DNA of 64,000 nt from Vibrio intestinalis (GTDB lineage: Bacteria > Pseudomonadota > Gammaproteobacteria > Enterobacterales > Vibrionaceae): positions 62,001 through 126,000 of the forward strand of contig NZ_JANAVY020000010.1 of the NCBI RefSeq assembly GCF_025195085.2, given 5' to 3'. The notes beneath the pieces are model-generated. The model worked only from the letters and a program-made list of their open reading frames with translations, did no database searches and was not told the DNA's origin. Of the stretch, positions 1 to 9,539 are shown one piece after another. How positions within the stretch are numbered: position 1 is the first letter of the stretch; each line of letters begins with the position of its first letter. Made by a program: the position numbers and the translations under genes.

Positions 1-55
1 ACAAACCAATAATGCCCCAAACCAAAGGACCCGCTCGTAAAATAAAATCGAACAT
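1..55 (-). CDS. exbB: ExbB/TolQ-family proton channel, N-terminal fragment
   Basis: Only the first 18 codons are in the window; the gene runs off the left edge. The visible start, MFDFILRAGPLVWGIIGL, has the short cytoplasmic lead and first membrane helix expected of ExbB. Its ATG shares one base with the TAA of the TtpC-like gene upstream (TAATG), indicating translational coupling. In Vibrio TtpC-type clusters the order is TtpC, ExbB, ExbD, TonB, TPR protein, so ExbD and TonB probably follow outside the window. ExbB with ExbD forms the inner-membrane proton channel that powers TonB. The family call leans on context because so little sequence is present. Confidence 0.75.
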   Translation of the reverse strand, partial: MFDFILRAGPLVWGIIGL

Positions 56-1347
56 TACGAGTCCTTTTGAGCCTGTTGTTGACGCAGTACGATAAGACCA
101 GCACTTTGCTGTTCAAGCACTTCAATCAACTGGTTGCTTTGCGCTTTCAAACCGCAATGCAGCAGCAGAAGCGGTACTGCAACCATCAGACCGAGCTCGG
201 TAGTCAATAGTGCCTGAGAAATACCACCAGATAGCAACTGGCTGTCAGCGCTGCCATGCTCGGTGATCACGCGGAATGTTTCAATCATGCCGCCTACAGT
301 ACCCAGTAGACCAAGCAGTGGCGGGATGCTCGCAAACACAGCTAAACTACCAACGCCAAACTTTAACTTCGGCACTTCTTTGAGGACAGCTTCATCAATC
401 ACCGCATCAAGCTGCTCTAAAGAGCTCTTTTCGGTTGCAAGAATCACTCGACCTAAAGCGTTATCGTCACTAGCTTCTCTCTGATTCATTTGCTGCTTAA
501 TGGCCTGTTTTTCTTTACGTAATACAAGGCCACGCCCTAGCGCAATCACAACACCAGTAAGGCCAACTAAACCAATAAGAATGCCAACAACACCTGCCGG
601 TGCTAGACGTTCAAACCAAGTGGGAGCAACCGCTTCTTGTGCCAATAAAGCGCCAAAGCTTGGGTCAATTACACTCTGCTGTGAAGAAATTTCACGGCTT
701 GGCTGCGGGGTCATTTGCGCCCACATCTGCTCACTCGGTAAATACGTTAGCCATTGATATTGATCCGAAGTTGTAGAGTAAGCGGTAAAAGGGCCAAATT
801 GAGTAACGTTTGATTGCTGTGGTAAACCATCAGGTAATACAACCGTTTGTTCACTTTGCAGCACTTTACCCGACAGGACAATTTGCTCAGTTAGTGCCAA
901 CCAAAGCGACTTAATTTGAGCAATATCCACGGATTGTTCATCAAGGGTTTTAAATCCGGACTGGTCATGTTGCCAAAGGCCGTGGGGCATAGTGCGCTGC
1001 AACATCAAATCGCCATGTTCCACCACATGTTTAAATACGCTAGCCATCGCATCACGCTGAGTTTGATACTGGCTACGGCGCTGTTTGAGCTTTTCCTGCA
1101 AGGCCAAGATCTTATCTTCCAAGGCAATATTGGCTTGGTTAGTGGCTGCCAATTTTTGCGTGGCTTGTTTGAGGTCTTTTTCTACTTGCTTAAGTTCAAC
1201 GCGAGCATGATTAACAGCCTGCTGCGCCTGTTGCTTTTCAATCACACTACCCTGTCGCACTTGCTGAAGCACTTGCTCCATAGACGAGTTTGCAATAGCA
1301 AATTGACTGCTCACTAAAGTAAGGGCTAATACTGTAATACGCTTCAT
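55..1347 (-). CDS. ttpC: TtpC-like TonB-system protein (MotA/TolQ/ExbB domain)
   Basis: This 430-residue inner-membrane protein belongs to the MotA/TolQ/ExbB family with a long periplasmic N-terminal part, the architecture of TtpC, which Vibrio TonB2-type systems need in addition to ExbB, ExbD and TonB. A signal peptide (residues 1-19) is followed by a Gln/Lys-rich coiled coil (about 25-95), a membrane helix at about 250-275, and the ExbB-like domain with two more helices at about 330-400. The start overlaps the stop of the DUF3450 gene by one base (TAATG) and the stop overlaps the exbB start the same way, so the three genes form a tightly coupled operon. With the divergent receptor operon this suggests the third (TonB3-like) or a dedicated TonB system; I cannot tell which TonB number applies. 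Confidence 0.85.
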   Translation of the reverse strand: MKRITVLALTLVSSQFAIANSSMEQVLQQVRQGSVIEKQQAQQAVNHARVELKQVEKDLKQATQKLAATNQANIALEDKILALQEKLKQRRSQYQTQRDAMASVFKHVVEHGDLMLQRTMPHGLWQHDQSGFKTLDEQSVDIAQIKSLWLALTEQIVLSGKVLQSEQTVVLPDGLPQQSNVTQFGPFTAYSTTSDQYQWLTYLPSEQMWAQMTPQPSREISSQQSVIDPSFGALLAQEAVAPTWFERLAPAGVVGILIGLVGLTGVVIALGRGLVLRKEKQAIKQQMNQREASDDNALGRVILATEKSSLEQLDAVIDEAVLKEVPKLKFGVGSLAVFASIPPLLGLLGTVGGMIETFRVITEHGSADSQLLSGGISQALLTTELGLMVAVPLLLLHCGLKAQSNQLIEVLEQQSAGLIVLRQQQAQKDS

Positions 1348-2144
1348 TATTTCGCCTCCACGATAGGTTGAGACATCATTGGAGGAAGGATAAGAACTTG
1401 AGGCAAGGCTTTACCCATAGCCATTGAGCTGGCTTGTTCTAGATGAGGAATCCAATCCGCTGATAGCGCTTGCCATTGACCTTGCAGCCCCTCTTGACTC
1501 GCTTGCCACTGAGCCGCTTGTTGACCATCTGTCGTAACGTAGTAAAAACCTAAACGTCCAATACGAACATAATTGACCAATCGCTGGTCTAGCTTTCCCT
1601 GCCAGCTTTCTGTGGTGTAACCGTAGCTAAGCTCAACTTGGTAAGCGTCCAAAATAGCGAGCATTTTATCGCCTTCGGTCAAACTTGAATCCGCCACCAA
1701 ATGATGAAGGTTTTCCAAGCGTGCTTTTCGCTCATCAACTAAAAATGGCGCGTCGGCAGAGAGGATGTTTTCTAGTGCAGCAACCATATCCTCCATTAAA
1801 GGCGCTAGTGTCATACGAGTATTACGCAGCTGTGCTTGCTTCGATTCAATATCAAGCAAAGCACTTTCTAACGAAGCCACTTGCTTCATCAGTAATTGAT
1901 TATATTTTTCGGCTAACTGCTGCTCTCGAAGAGTTTGACGATATTGCGCAATTAATGCCTGAGTTTTGTCATCCAATGACTCAATTTTAATTTGTGCAGA
2001 CTGACTCGCATTTACGCCTTTCGTATCTTCACTCAATACTGAATTTAATTTTTGCGCAAACGTTTCACTAGAAAATATGAGTAAAACAGACAGGCTTAAT
2101 AACAGAGCAGAATATCCAGCCCTATTTTTATAGGTTAAAAACAA
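1347..2144 (-). CDS. DUF3450 periplasmic protein of a TonB cluster
   Basis: The product is about 265 residues, with an N-terminal hydrophobic signal segment ending in ETFA, then a long Gln/Glu-rich coiled coil (about 30-110 of the mature part) and a C-terminal globular region. DUF3450 proteins sit directly upstream of TtpC-type genes in Vibrio and Shewanella; their role in energising TonB is not well defined. I place the start at a TTG at 2144 because a GGAG (complement of 2153-2156) lies 8 bases upstream. A longer reading from TTG at 2183 adds 13 residues without a comparable ribosome site. The first gene of the leftward operon, it probably shares Fur control with the divergent receptor gene. 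Confidence 0.8.
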   Translation of the reverse strand: MFLTYKNRAGYSALLLSLSVLLIFSSETFAQKLNSVLSEDTKGVNASQSAQIKIESLDDKTQALIAQYRQTLREQQLAEKYNQLLMKQVASLESALLDIESKQAQLRNTRMTLAPLMEDMVAALENILSADAPFLVDERKARLENLHHLVADSSLTEGDKMLAILDAYQVELSYGYTTESWQGKLDQRLVNYVRIGRLGFYYVTTDGQQAAQWQASQEGLQGQWQALSADWIPHLEQASSMAMGKALPQVLILPPMMSQPIVEAK

Positions 2145-2272
2145 AATGTAATCTCCGACATCACTATTATTCAATACATACAATTAACAACTAAAGTCGA
2201 TTATTTTTAACCAATTTACCCAGTCTATTGTTCTGTATATTTAATTCTATGAATTTTATCATTTAGTCGAAA

Positions 2273-2287
2273 TGATAACAATTGCCA
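2273..2287. promoter_or_regulatory. Fur box between divergent TonB operons
   Basis: TGATAACAATTGCCA agrees with the 7-1-7 Fur consensus (TGATAATNATTATCA) at 12 of 14 defined positions. It lies in the 247-bp divergent region, about 105 bases upstream of the receptor ATG and about 129 bases upstream of the DUF3450 start, so one Fur dimer site could repress both operons when iron is plentiful. A TATGAT hexamer at 2301-2306 could be the receptor -10 element, but I see no convincing -35 to go with it. Confidence 0.7.
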
Positions 2288-2391
2288 TTAAGATTTACAT
2301 TATGATATCGTGCCGCGAAATAGTGGATAGACCTATAAAAAGCCACCCAATCAGAACATAAGTTAACTATTACAAACATAGACAGAATGAT

Positions 2392-4863
2392 ATGAAACAA
2401 GCAATAGCTCTCCTGTTAGGCTTGTTCAGTACAGTAAACAGTTATGCTGAACAACCTAATGAACAAGAAGTGGTGGTGAAAGATAAAGTTGAAGCCCCTC
2501 TCACAAATAAACAAACTCTTAACTCAGACGATATAAATAAACGCCCTACGGGTGATGGCAACATCACCGACTTATTGAAAACTAATCCAGGCGTGCAATT
2601 TTCTAATAGCGCAAACAATGGCATGACTCAGGGCGAAATTAAGCCCGGTGATATTTCCATTCACGGCTCTACTTCGTACCAAAACTCTTTTACCTTGGAT
2701 GGTATGAGCATCAATAACGATATTGATCCAGCAGACAATAAATTAGGCGTCACTAACAGCAACCTGTCATCTGATGAACAAGGTTTTTATTTAGATAGTC
2801 GCTTGATCGATAGCGTGACGGTTTATGACGCAAACATCCCAGCTGAATTTGGCGGTTTTACCGGCGGTGTTGTCGAAACGAAAAGCCGCAGTTGGCAAGG
2901 CGGTACATCAGCGAACGTTTACTACCGACAAACAGATTCTGATTGGAATAAAACTCACGTAGACGACAAGCTTGAGTTTGATACTAAAAACAATGACATG
3001 AGCAACCCTGCTCGCTTCCAACCGGACTACATAAAACGCAGCTATGGCGTAAGCTTTGAAACCGGTATTACCGATGACCTTGGCTTGGTCGCATCTATCT
3101 CCCGCAGAACATCCTCTATACCGATGGCGCGAGTAGGAGGTAAGAGTGTGGTATTGGAAGGAACCAAACTCACTGGGTTTGAATATCAAGACTCTGTCGA
3201 AGATCAGACTCGCGTCTCTGATAACTTCTTCACTAAACTGACGTGGTACGCGACGCCAAGAACAACAGCAAATCTAAGTGTTGCTATTTCTCAGTATGAG
3301 TCAGAGCTATTTATGAATGGCGTTGCGAATTCAGATTACATCGATGAGCACGATGGCATTTCGACTAATCTACAAATCGCACATATGTTTGATTCAGGTA
3401 CTTTAGATATCAATCTTGGCCATCAAGATATGCGTGACAAACGTACCAGCGAACAAAATTACTTCGTACAGCTAGAAGATTTCACTGATTGGCAAAATCC
3501 AGTCACTTACGCTTCTGGCGGTCCTGGTAACTTGCTTACAGAACAGGCGAACTCTACCTTTAAAGGCAAATTTGCATTCAACCCTATCGCTTTAGGTGAA
3601 GTGACAAATCAAATCAATATCGGCGGAGAAGTAACCCATACAAAAGCGAGTTTCATTCGAGATGAGACTTACTTCCGCAATGGCTATCGTGGTATGTGGG
3701 ATATGATGGATTACATCAACTATGCCGACCAAGTTGATGCATTCTTCGCGGGTACTTACACCACTAAATACACTAATACCTCGCTGTTTGCTGAAGACAT
3801 CATTAAGTATCAAAACTTAACCTTACGACCAGGTATCCGTATCGATCGCGACGACTTCGTTAGAAATACCAATATAGCCCCTCGAATGACGGCAAGCTTA
3901 GATATCAACAACGATGGCGCAACGGTTGTGACTGCGGGCATGAACCGTTACTACGGTCGTTCAATGCTGACTTACGCTTTGTATGAAGGGCAAAACGCTG
4001 GCTTAAAACACTGTTATATGATGTGTAACCCTAATAGTGAAGAGCAAGATGCTTGGATTGCTACGCAAGACTACGAAGGCATGGATCAACTTGATACACC
4101 ATACAATGACGAATTCACCATCGGTCTTCAACAAATGTGGCGCAATAGTATTTGGTCGTTGAATTACGTATACCGTGAAGGTCACGATGAAGTGCGCAGC
4201 CGTCCTAAATACCCAGGTACGACTGATGGTGATCTAGCACGAATCAAAACGTTTGATAACGGCGGCGAAACCGTTCACAACAGCGTATCCCTTACTGTAC
4301 GCAACCGTCTACCAGTCGAAATCATCCAAACTCAGAATACACTAAGTGCCTCTTTAGTTTGGCAAGATACGCAAAGTAATACACCAAGTGATATGGGTTA
4401 TGCCGCTTATGATCCAAACATTAACCTTGATTACGACAAAGTAATGTATGACGGCAATATTATCAGTGCTGCCGATCTGCCAAGTACCGATTTCAATGCC
4501 CCTTGGCGTGCAAACTTCGAGTTGATTACTCAACTTCCTCAATATGGCATGACCGTTTACAACCTTTGGCAATGGCAAGAAGGTAGAGACCAAGCCACAC
4601 GTCACGACAATGACTACGCGATTGATCCTTCAACGGGTAAGCAGGTTCGCGAATACCAAAAAGTTGAGTTCTCAGACACCTTCCGTTGGGACTTAAAAGC
4701 CGAATGGAAACCTAGCTTTGCCAAGGGAGCAGCTGTCTCTGCTGAGATCACTAACTTACTCAATAACAAGAACGCGACTGACTCATTCGTTTCCGGTGGT
4801 GAAGTGTACCGTACCTACGAAGCGGGTCGTCAGTTCTGGTTACAGGCAAGCTACGACTACTAA
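2392..4863 (+). CDS. TonB-dependent outer-membrane receptor (FusA/YddB-like by context)
   Basis: The 823-residue protein has a signal peptide (residues 1-19, cleavage after SYA), a possible TonB box near residues 25-31 (EVVVKD), a plug domain (about 45-170), and a 22-strand-type beta barrel that ends in an aromatic residue (final YDY). It would bind a ligand at the cell surface and import it using TonB energy. Gene order places it first in an operon with a YddA-like ABC protein and a PqqL/FusC-like M16 protease, the set found in the E. coli yddA-yddB-pqqL and Pectobacterium fus loci, where the receptor imports an iron-containing protein. The ligand here cannot be read from sequence. A Fur box lies upstream. 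Confidence 0.88.
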   Translation: MKQAIALLLGLFSTVNSYAEQPNEQEVVVKDKVEAPLTNKQTLNSDDINKRPTGDGNITDLLKTNPGVQFSNSANNGMTQGEIKPGDISIHGSTSYQNSFTLDGMSINNDIDPADNKLGVTNSNLSSDEQGFYLDSRLIDSVTVYDANIPAEFGGFTGGVVETKSRSWQGGTSANVYYRQTDSDWNKTHVDDKLEFDTKNNDMSNPARFQPDYIKRSYGVSFETGITDDLGLVASISRRTSSIPMARVGGKSVVLEGTKLTGFEYQDSVEDQTRVSDNFFTKLTWYATPRTTANLSVAISQYESELFMNGVANSDYIDEHDGISTNLQIAHMFDSGTLDINLGHQDMRDKRTSEQNYFVQLEDFTDWQNPVTYASGGPGNLLTEQANSTFKGKFAFNPIALGEVTNQINIGGEVTHTKASFIRDETYFRNGYRGMWDMMDYINYADQVDAFFAGTYTTKYTNTSLFAEDIIKYQNLTLRPGIRIDRDDFVRNTNIAPRMTASLDINNDGATVVTAGMNRYYGRSMLTYALYEGQNAGLKHCYMMCNPNSEEQDAWIATQDYEGMDQLDTPYNDEFTIGLQQMWRNSIWSLNYVYREGHDEVRSRPKYPGTTDGDLARIKTFDNGGETVHNSVSLTVRNRLPVEIIQTQNTLSASLVWQDTQSNTPSDMGYAAYDPNINLDYDKVMYDGNIISAADLPSTDFNAPWRANFELITQLPQYGMTVYNLWQWQEGRDQATRHDNDYAIDPSTGKQVREYQKVEFSDTFRWDLKAEWKPSFAKGAAVSAEITNLLNNKNATDSFVSGGEVYRTYEAGRQFWLQASYDY

Positions 4864-4961
4864 ACTAAACAATCCTTAGATGGGCAGGATCTCCTGCCCT
4901 TTCCTGATCGTGGTGTTGGCATAACTCACTACGTTCAAACAACACTGAAGCAATAATAACT

Positions 4962-6656
4962 ATGAAGCAACTCTCCCAATACTGGCGACTCGTAAAGCCA
5001 TTTTGGCTTTCAAAGCAACGCTTGTCCTCGCTCGGATTACTTATCGTCATTATTAGTATGACTTTTGGCTCAGTTTGGTTAAGCGTACAGTTCAACCAAT
5101 GGAATGGTGATTTTTATAATGCCTTACAGCAATTAGACGGCAGCAAGATCTACGCTCTACTGGGGCAATTTGCCATATTGATCAGTGCCATGATCCTCGT
5201 TTCGGTATACAGCAGCTTTTTACAGAAAAAGTTATTAATTGACTGGCGCACATGGATGACCGAGCAACTTGCAAGTCACTGGCTATCGGATCAACAGCAC
5301 CACTATCACCTAAAGCTTGCTCAACAAGAGCCAGACAACCCAGATCAGCGTATTGCCGAAGATATCTATCTACTGATCGACCTTTCTTTGGATCTATTGC
5401 TGTCATTCTTACGTTCCATTCTGACTCTTGGCTCATTCATAGCCATTCTATGGAGCTTGTCTGGTGAAATGACATTCAATATTGGCGGGGAAGAATGGCA
5501 TATTCCGGGCTACATGGTTTGGACTTGTATTGGCTACACCATTCTTGGTACGGCAATTACACACTGGATCGGTAAGCCACTACAGCGACTCAACTTTAAT
5601 CAACAAAAACGCGAAGCTGATTTCCGCTCCGCATTGATTGAACGACGTGAACACAGTGAAATGATCGCTGGCCAAAAGGGTGAATCCGTAGAACGAACAG
5701 AGTTAAGCAACAGCTTCACCCATGTTGCTCACAACTGGTACAAGCTAATGGTCAAAGAGAGAAACCTAGGTTTCTTCACCGTTGGTTATTCACAAATTTC
5801 AGGAATTGCGCCGATCTTCTTTGCCTTGCCTCAGTTCCTGTCCGGAGCGATTCAGCTTGGCGGTCTAATGCAAATCAGAATGGCCTTTAGACAAGTCTCT
5901 GGATCGCTAAGTTGGTTTATTTACTCATACCGTGATCTTGCCAAGCTCAGTGCTACTGTCGAACGTTTGACAACCTTTATCGATAAACTTGAGCAGATTT
6001 CTCCTTCTGACGTACCTCAAAAGCCAACGGAAAATCTAGCGGTAAACGCCAACTTAAGTTTGCTACAGCGTGATCTAACACCACTGTTTACTCTGGGTAA
6101 CTTTGAGGTGAACCAAGGCGAATTTACGTTGATTAAAGGACGCTCAGGGTTAGGTAAATCGACATTATTAAGAACACTTAGTGGCTTTTGGCCTCACTAC
6201 CAAGGTGAATATCAGCGTATCGATAGTTTATGGATTCCGCAGAAACTGTACCTGACCACTGCAAGCCTAAAATCACTTCTTTGCTACCCACAATCAGCAG
6301 ACAAGTTCAGTGATGAACAGTGCCTAAACGTACTTGAACAAGTTGGTTTAGACCAATTAAGTCCTCAACTTGATGCTAGCGAACCATGGTCAACTCGCCT
6401 TTCTGGTGGCGAACAACAACGCCTGATGATCGCACGAGTGATGTTAAATCGCCCTAGCTTAGTGATGCTTGATGAGACCACCTCATCACTTGATAAAGAT
6501 GCCTCGATTTCTTTAGTGAAGACACTGCGTCAAACACTACCTAACACAGCCATCGTAATGGTAAGCCACCAAAGTGAACTTTGGCCGCTTGCAGATCAAT
6601 TGATCGACCTTGATCAACCTAGTCATGCATTAACGCCAAATTCTATGGAAGCCTAA
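4962..6656 (+). CDS. ABC transporter, fused permease and ATPase (YddA/FusD-like, SbmA-type membrane domain)
   Basis: At 564 residues it is almost the length of E. coli YddA. The N-terminal half (about 1-330) is a six-helix ABC_membrane_2/SbmA-type domain. The C-terminal half is an ATPase with Walker A GRSGLGKST (393-401), a Q-loop region IPQKLYL (425-431), signature LSGGEQQRL (480-488), Walker B ending in LDE (503-505) and H-loop His536. Half-transporters of this type work as homodimers. In fus/yddA loci the protein is thought to handle peptide fragments left by the partner protease, or to export something related; direction is unproven. It starts 98 bases after the receptor gene, and its stop is 2 bases from the protease ATG. 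Confidence 0.88.
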   Translation: MKQLSQYWRLVKPFWLSKQRLSSLGLLIVIISMTFGSVWLSVQFNQWNGDFYNALQQLDGSKIYALLGQFAILISAMILVSVYSSFLQKKLLIDWRTWMTEQLASHWLSDQQHHYHLKLAQQEPDNPDQRIAEDIYLLIDLSLDLLLSFLRSILTLGSFIAILWSLSGEMTFNIGGEEWHIPGYMVWTCIGYTILGTAITHWIGKPLQRLNFNQQKREADFRSALIERREHSEMIAGQKGESVERTELSNSFTHVAHNWYKLMVKERNLGFFTVGYSQISGIAPIFFALPQFLSGAIQLGGLMQIRMAFRQVSGSLSWFIYSYRDLAKLSATVERLTTFIDKLEQISPSDVPQKPTENLAVNANLSLLQRDLTPLFTLGNFEVNQGEFTLIKGRSGLGKSTLLRTLSGFWPHYQGEYQRIDSLWIPQKLYLTTASLKSLLCYPQSADKFSDEQCLNVLEQVGLDQLSPQLDASEPWSTRLSGGEQQRLMIARVMLNRPSLVMLDETTSSLDKDASISLVKTLRQTLPNTAIVMVSHQSELWPLADQLIDLDQPSHALTPNSMEA

Positions 6657-6658
6657 TT

Positions 6659-9493
6659 ATGAAGATTCTAAAACCGACTTTAATCACTATTGCTATCGCA
6701 GCAACTATCGGCTTAGTTGGATGCCAAACCACATCAGCACCCACAGCTAACACGGCACAATCAACCCAATATCAGCCACTACCAGTAAGACAAGACATCT
6801 TCCAATATTGGTTAGACAATGGCATGCAAGTCATCCTTCAACCGAGGAAAATTCCAGGCGTAGAAATGCGTCTATTGGTGCACTCTGGCTCTCTTCAAGA
6901 AACCGACCAGCAGCGTGGCCTCGCCCACTTTGTTGAGCATATGGCATTCAAAGGCACGACCAACTTCCCAAATAGCCAAAGCTTTAAAACGCTAGAAGCA
7001 CAAGGGATTAACCTAGGTTCGCATGTGAATGCGGTGACAAGTTACAACAGCACTACCTACAAATTATCTCTGCCCCATTCAAACCCAAAAACCACTCACC
7101 TTGGATTGAACATTTTGTCTGATTGGGCAAGTGAGATTAGCTTCAACCCTGAAGATTTTAACCGTGAGCGTGAAGTCATCGTTGAAGAGTGGCGCTTGAG
7201 ACAAGGTGTTGGTGCTCGCATTAACGAACAACTAGAGTCACTACGTTATGAAGGCAGTCGACTGGCTGAGCGTAACGCCATCGGTACGATAGACGTAATT
7301 CGCAATGCACCTGTTGAAGAAGCTGTGGCTTACTACAAAAAATGGTACCAGCCACAACGTATGACTTTAGTTGTATCTGGCATGTTCGACAACTTCGAGG
7401 TTCGTCGTTCAATTGAAACTCTTTTTGCCAATAAAGCCAGAGGTGATACACCTGTAGATCCACTGCAATGGCAAGAGTTCACCTCTCACTCACAGCTAAA
7501 AACGGCAACCGTATTTGACCCAGAAAATAGCCGTCGTTTCATGCAGCTTATCCTGCAAAGAGATATAGACGTACCACTGAACACGGTTGAAGGACAATGG
7601 CAAGAAACCCTTGATACGCTTTGGTTATCAGTGCTTAACCAGCGCTTAGCGATTCTGGTTGCCAACGGGAAATTAAAGTCAGCACAGGCAATTAAGCAAA
7701 GCCATCTACTAAGCAAAACTCGCCTGCAATACTTGATCGTTGCTCATCCATTTAATGATCAATACCAAGCAACATTCGAACAAGTATCGACTGAACTACA
7801 GCGATTAGCTAAGCAACCCATCAGCTCTGAGGAGTTGGCGACGGCTAAAGAGCAAATGCACGGCAAAATTGAGCAACAAGCGAAATATCACACTCGTTAT
7901 GGCAATCAATATCTAGCAGACCAATTAGTACAAGCAGACAACTATGGTCTACCAATGATGGATAAGCCGCAGCAATTGGCACTGACAGAGGCCTTCTTGG
8001 CGTCGCTGACTACGCAAGATATACAACAAGCGGTAGCGACAAGAATCAACGTCGCTTCACCAAAACTGGCCTTGGTAGGCCCAGATAGTGATGCTAAATC
8101 TGTCGATATCAATCAGTTCATCACAAAGTGGCAAGAGATCCGTCATTCAGCGCCACCAGCTTTCACGCTCACTGAACCAAAAATCTCAATTGATATTAAG
8201 CCTGCGGTAAAAGGAAAAATCGTTTCTAGTGCTTCAATTGATTCATCTAGCGAGCAAGACATTAACGAGTATCAGCTTTCTAACGGCATGAAAGTCGTGG
8301 TGATGAGCCAACAAGGATTAAAAGGCGGTACTCAAATAAACCTAAGACTAAAAGGCGGTCGCTCACTCGAACCGAATAACGAATTGGGTGTAGTGGATTG
8401 GGCAGGTAAACTCGCTCAACAGTGTGGCTATGGTGATCTCACCTCGCATCAAGTGAACCAATGGAGCAAGCAGCATCAAGTGTTTGCCTCTCCATACAGT
8501 GAGTTACTCCACCATGGATTCACGGCATCAGCGGAAGCCGAACAATTTGATCAAGCACTAAGCTTATTGTATTTCAAACTCACTCAAGCGAATGCCTGCC
8601 AAGACAAATTAGCTGAAATGAAGAAAGCCACTTTGCAAGGGCTAACCAAAGTGCCTGCGGAACGTATTTTCATGGATCAAATCAGCCAATCAGCTTTTGA
8701 GCACAGCGAGCGTTTAATTGCAGACAAAAACGGCCCATGGCAGCAGTTCACCGTTGAGCAACTCACTCAGTGGCGCGAGCGTTTATATAGCGACCCATCA
8801 CAAATGATCACCACCATTGTGACCAACAGCGATAGTAAGACACTGCTACCAAGTATTGAGAAATGGTTGGGTGGTATTGAGCCTAACGTACAACCTCAAC
8901 TGAAAGCGGTGGATCGTGGCGTTCGCCCAGTAGCGAAACAAGAAACTAAACGGTTTGATATTGGATCAAGTAATAAAGCCATGGTGCAAATTCAATACAG
9001 TAATAGCCACGACTGGTCGCTAGAAGATCAAAGTGCACTACAGTTATTAGAGCAAATTACCAACATGAGACTACGTGAAACGGTGCGCGTTAAAGCATCT
9101 GGCGTTTACGTGATTAATATGTCGCAGATGCTTGCTCGTGATCCTGCCCCTTACTACTTAGCAAGGTTGAACTTTACAACCGCTCCGCAACGGGCTGAAG
9201 GTTTAGTGAAACTCGCCAATGCAGTTGTGCAGCATGTTCGTACAAACGGAGTTACACAGCAAGAGTTAAACCAAGCGAAAAAAGCGTGGCTAGTGAATCA
9301 AGAACAGCAGGAGATATACAGTGACTATTGGTCTGCTTCTCTTAGCCAAGATAGCTTTAGTGAGCAGCCGTATAAAAATACCTTAGAAGCGAAAGCCTAT
9401 ATTGAAGATGTAGAACTTAGCCATGTAAACCAACTGGCTGCATCTTTGTTAGGACAGAATCAAAAAACCTACCTACTGATGCCGAAAAAATAA
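6659..9493 (+). CDS. pqqL: M16 family zinc protease, PqqL/FusC-like predicted lipoprotein
   Basis: The 944-residue protein has a tandem M16 layout. The active N-terminal half carries the inverted zinc motif HFVEH (residues 90-94) and EREVIVEEW, in which Glu177 is the likely third zinc ligand; the C-terminal half lacks such a motif, as usual. E. coli PqqL is about the same length. A lipobox LVGC puts the acylated cysteine at residue 22, and Gln at +2 fits sorting to the outer membrane, with the protease in the periplasm. FusC cleaves plant ferredoxin after TonB-driven import; by analogy this enzyme would cut the protein brought in by the neighbouring receptor. It is last in the operon. Confidence 0.87.
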   Translation: MKILKPTLITIAIAATIGLVGCQTTSAPTANTAQSTQYQPLPVRQDIFQYWLDNGMQVILQPRKIPGVEMRLLVHSGSLQETDQQRGLAHFVEHMAFKGTTNFPNSQSFKTLEAQGINLGSHVNAVTSYNSTTYKLSLPHSNPKTTHLGLNILSDWASEISFNPEDFNREREVIVEEWRLRQGVGARINEQLESLRYEGSRLAERNAIGTIDVIRNAPVEEAVAYYKKWYQPQRMTLVVSGMFDNFEVRRSIETLFANKARGDTPVDPLQWQEFTSHSQLKTATVFDPENSRRFMQLILQRDIDVPLNTVEGQWQETLDTLWLSVLNQRLAILVANGKLKSAQAIKQSHLLSKTRLQYLIVAHPFNDQYQATFEQVSTELQRLAKQPISSEELATAKEQMHGKIEQQAKYHTRYGNQYLADQLVQADNYGLPMMDKPQQLALTEAFLASLTTQDIQQAVATRINVASPKLALVGPDSDAKSVDINQFITKWQEIRHSAPPAFTLTEPKISIDIKPAVKGKIVSSASIDSSSEQDINEYQLSNGMKVVVMSQQGLKGGTQINLRLKGGRSLEPNNELGVVDWAGKLAQQCGYGDLTSHQVNQWSKQHQVFASPYSELLHHGFTASAEAEQFDQALSLLYFKLTQANACQDKLAEMKKATLQGLTKVPAERIFMDQISQSAFEHSERLIADKNGPWQQFTVEQLTQWRERLYSDPSQMITTIVTNSDSKTLLPSIEKWLGGIEPNVQPQLKAVDRGVRPVAKQETKRFDIGSSNKAMVQIQYSNSHDWSLEDQSALQLLEQITNMRLRETVRVKASGVYVINMSQMLARDPAPYYLARLNFTTAPQRAEGLVKLANAVVQHVRTNGVTQQELNQAKKAWLVNQEQQEIYSDYWSASLSQDSFSEQPYKNTLEAKAYIEDVELSHVNQLAASLLGQNQKTYLLMPKK

Positions 9494-9501
9494 AAGCGAG
9501 C

Positions 9502-9539
9502 GTAGAAAGCGCGGTAATCACTGTTGCAGCGCTTTCTAC
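9502..9539 (+). terminator. stem-loop after the protease gene
   Basis: GTAGAAAGCGC (9502-9512) pairs perfectly with GCGCTTTCTAC (9529-9539), giving an 11-bp stem with a 16-base loop a few bases after the pqqL-like stop. No U-tract follows, so this may be an mRNA 3' stabiliser or a Rho-assisted end rather than a classical intrinsic terminator. Confidence 0.45.

Noticed and set aside
916..1317. 133-codon frame opposite ttpC
   Set aside because: Lies wholly antisense to a well-supported gene, with no ribosome site or recognisable family.
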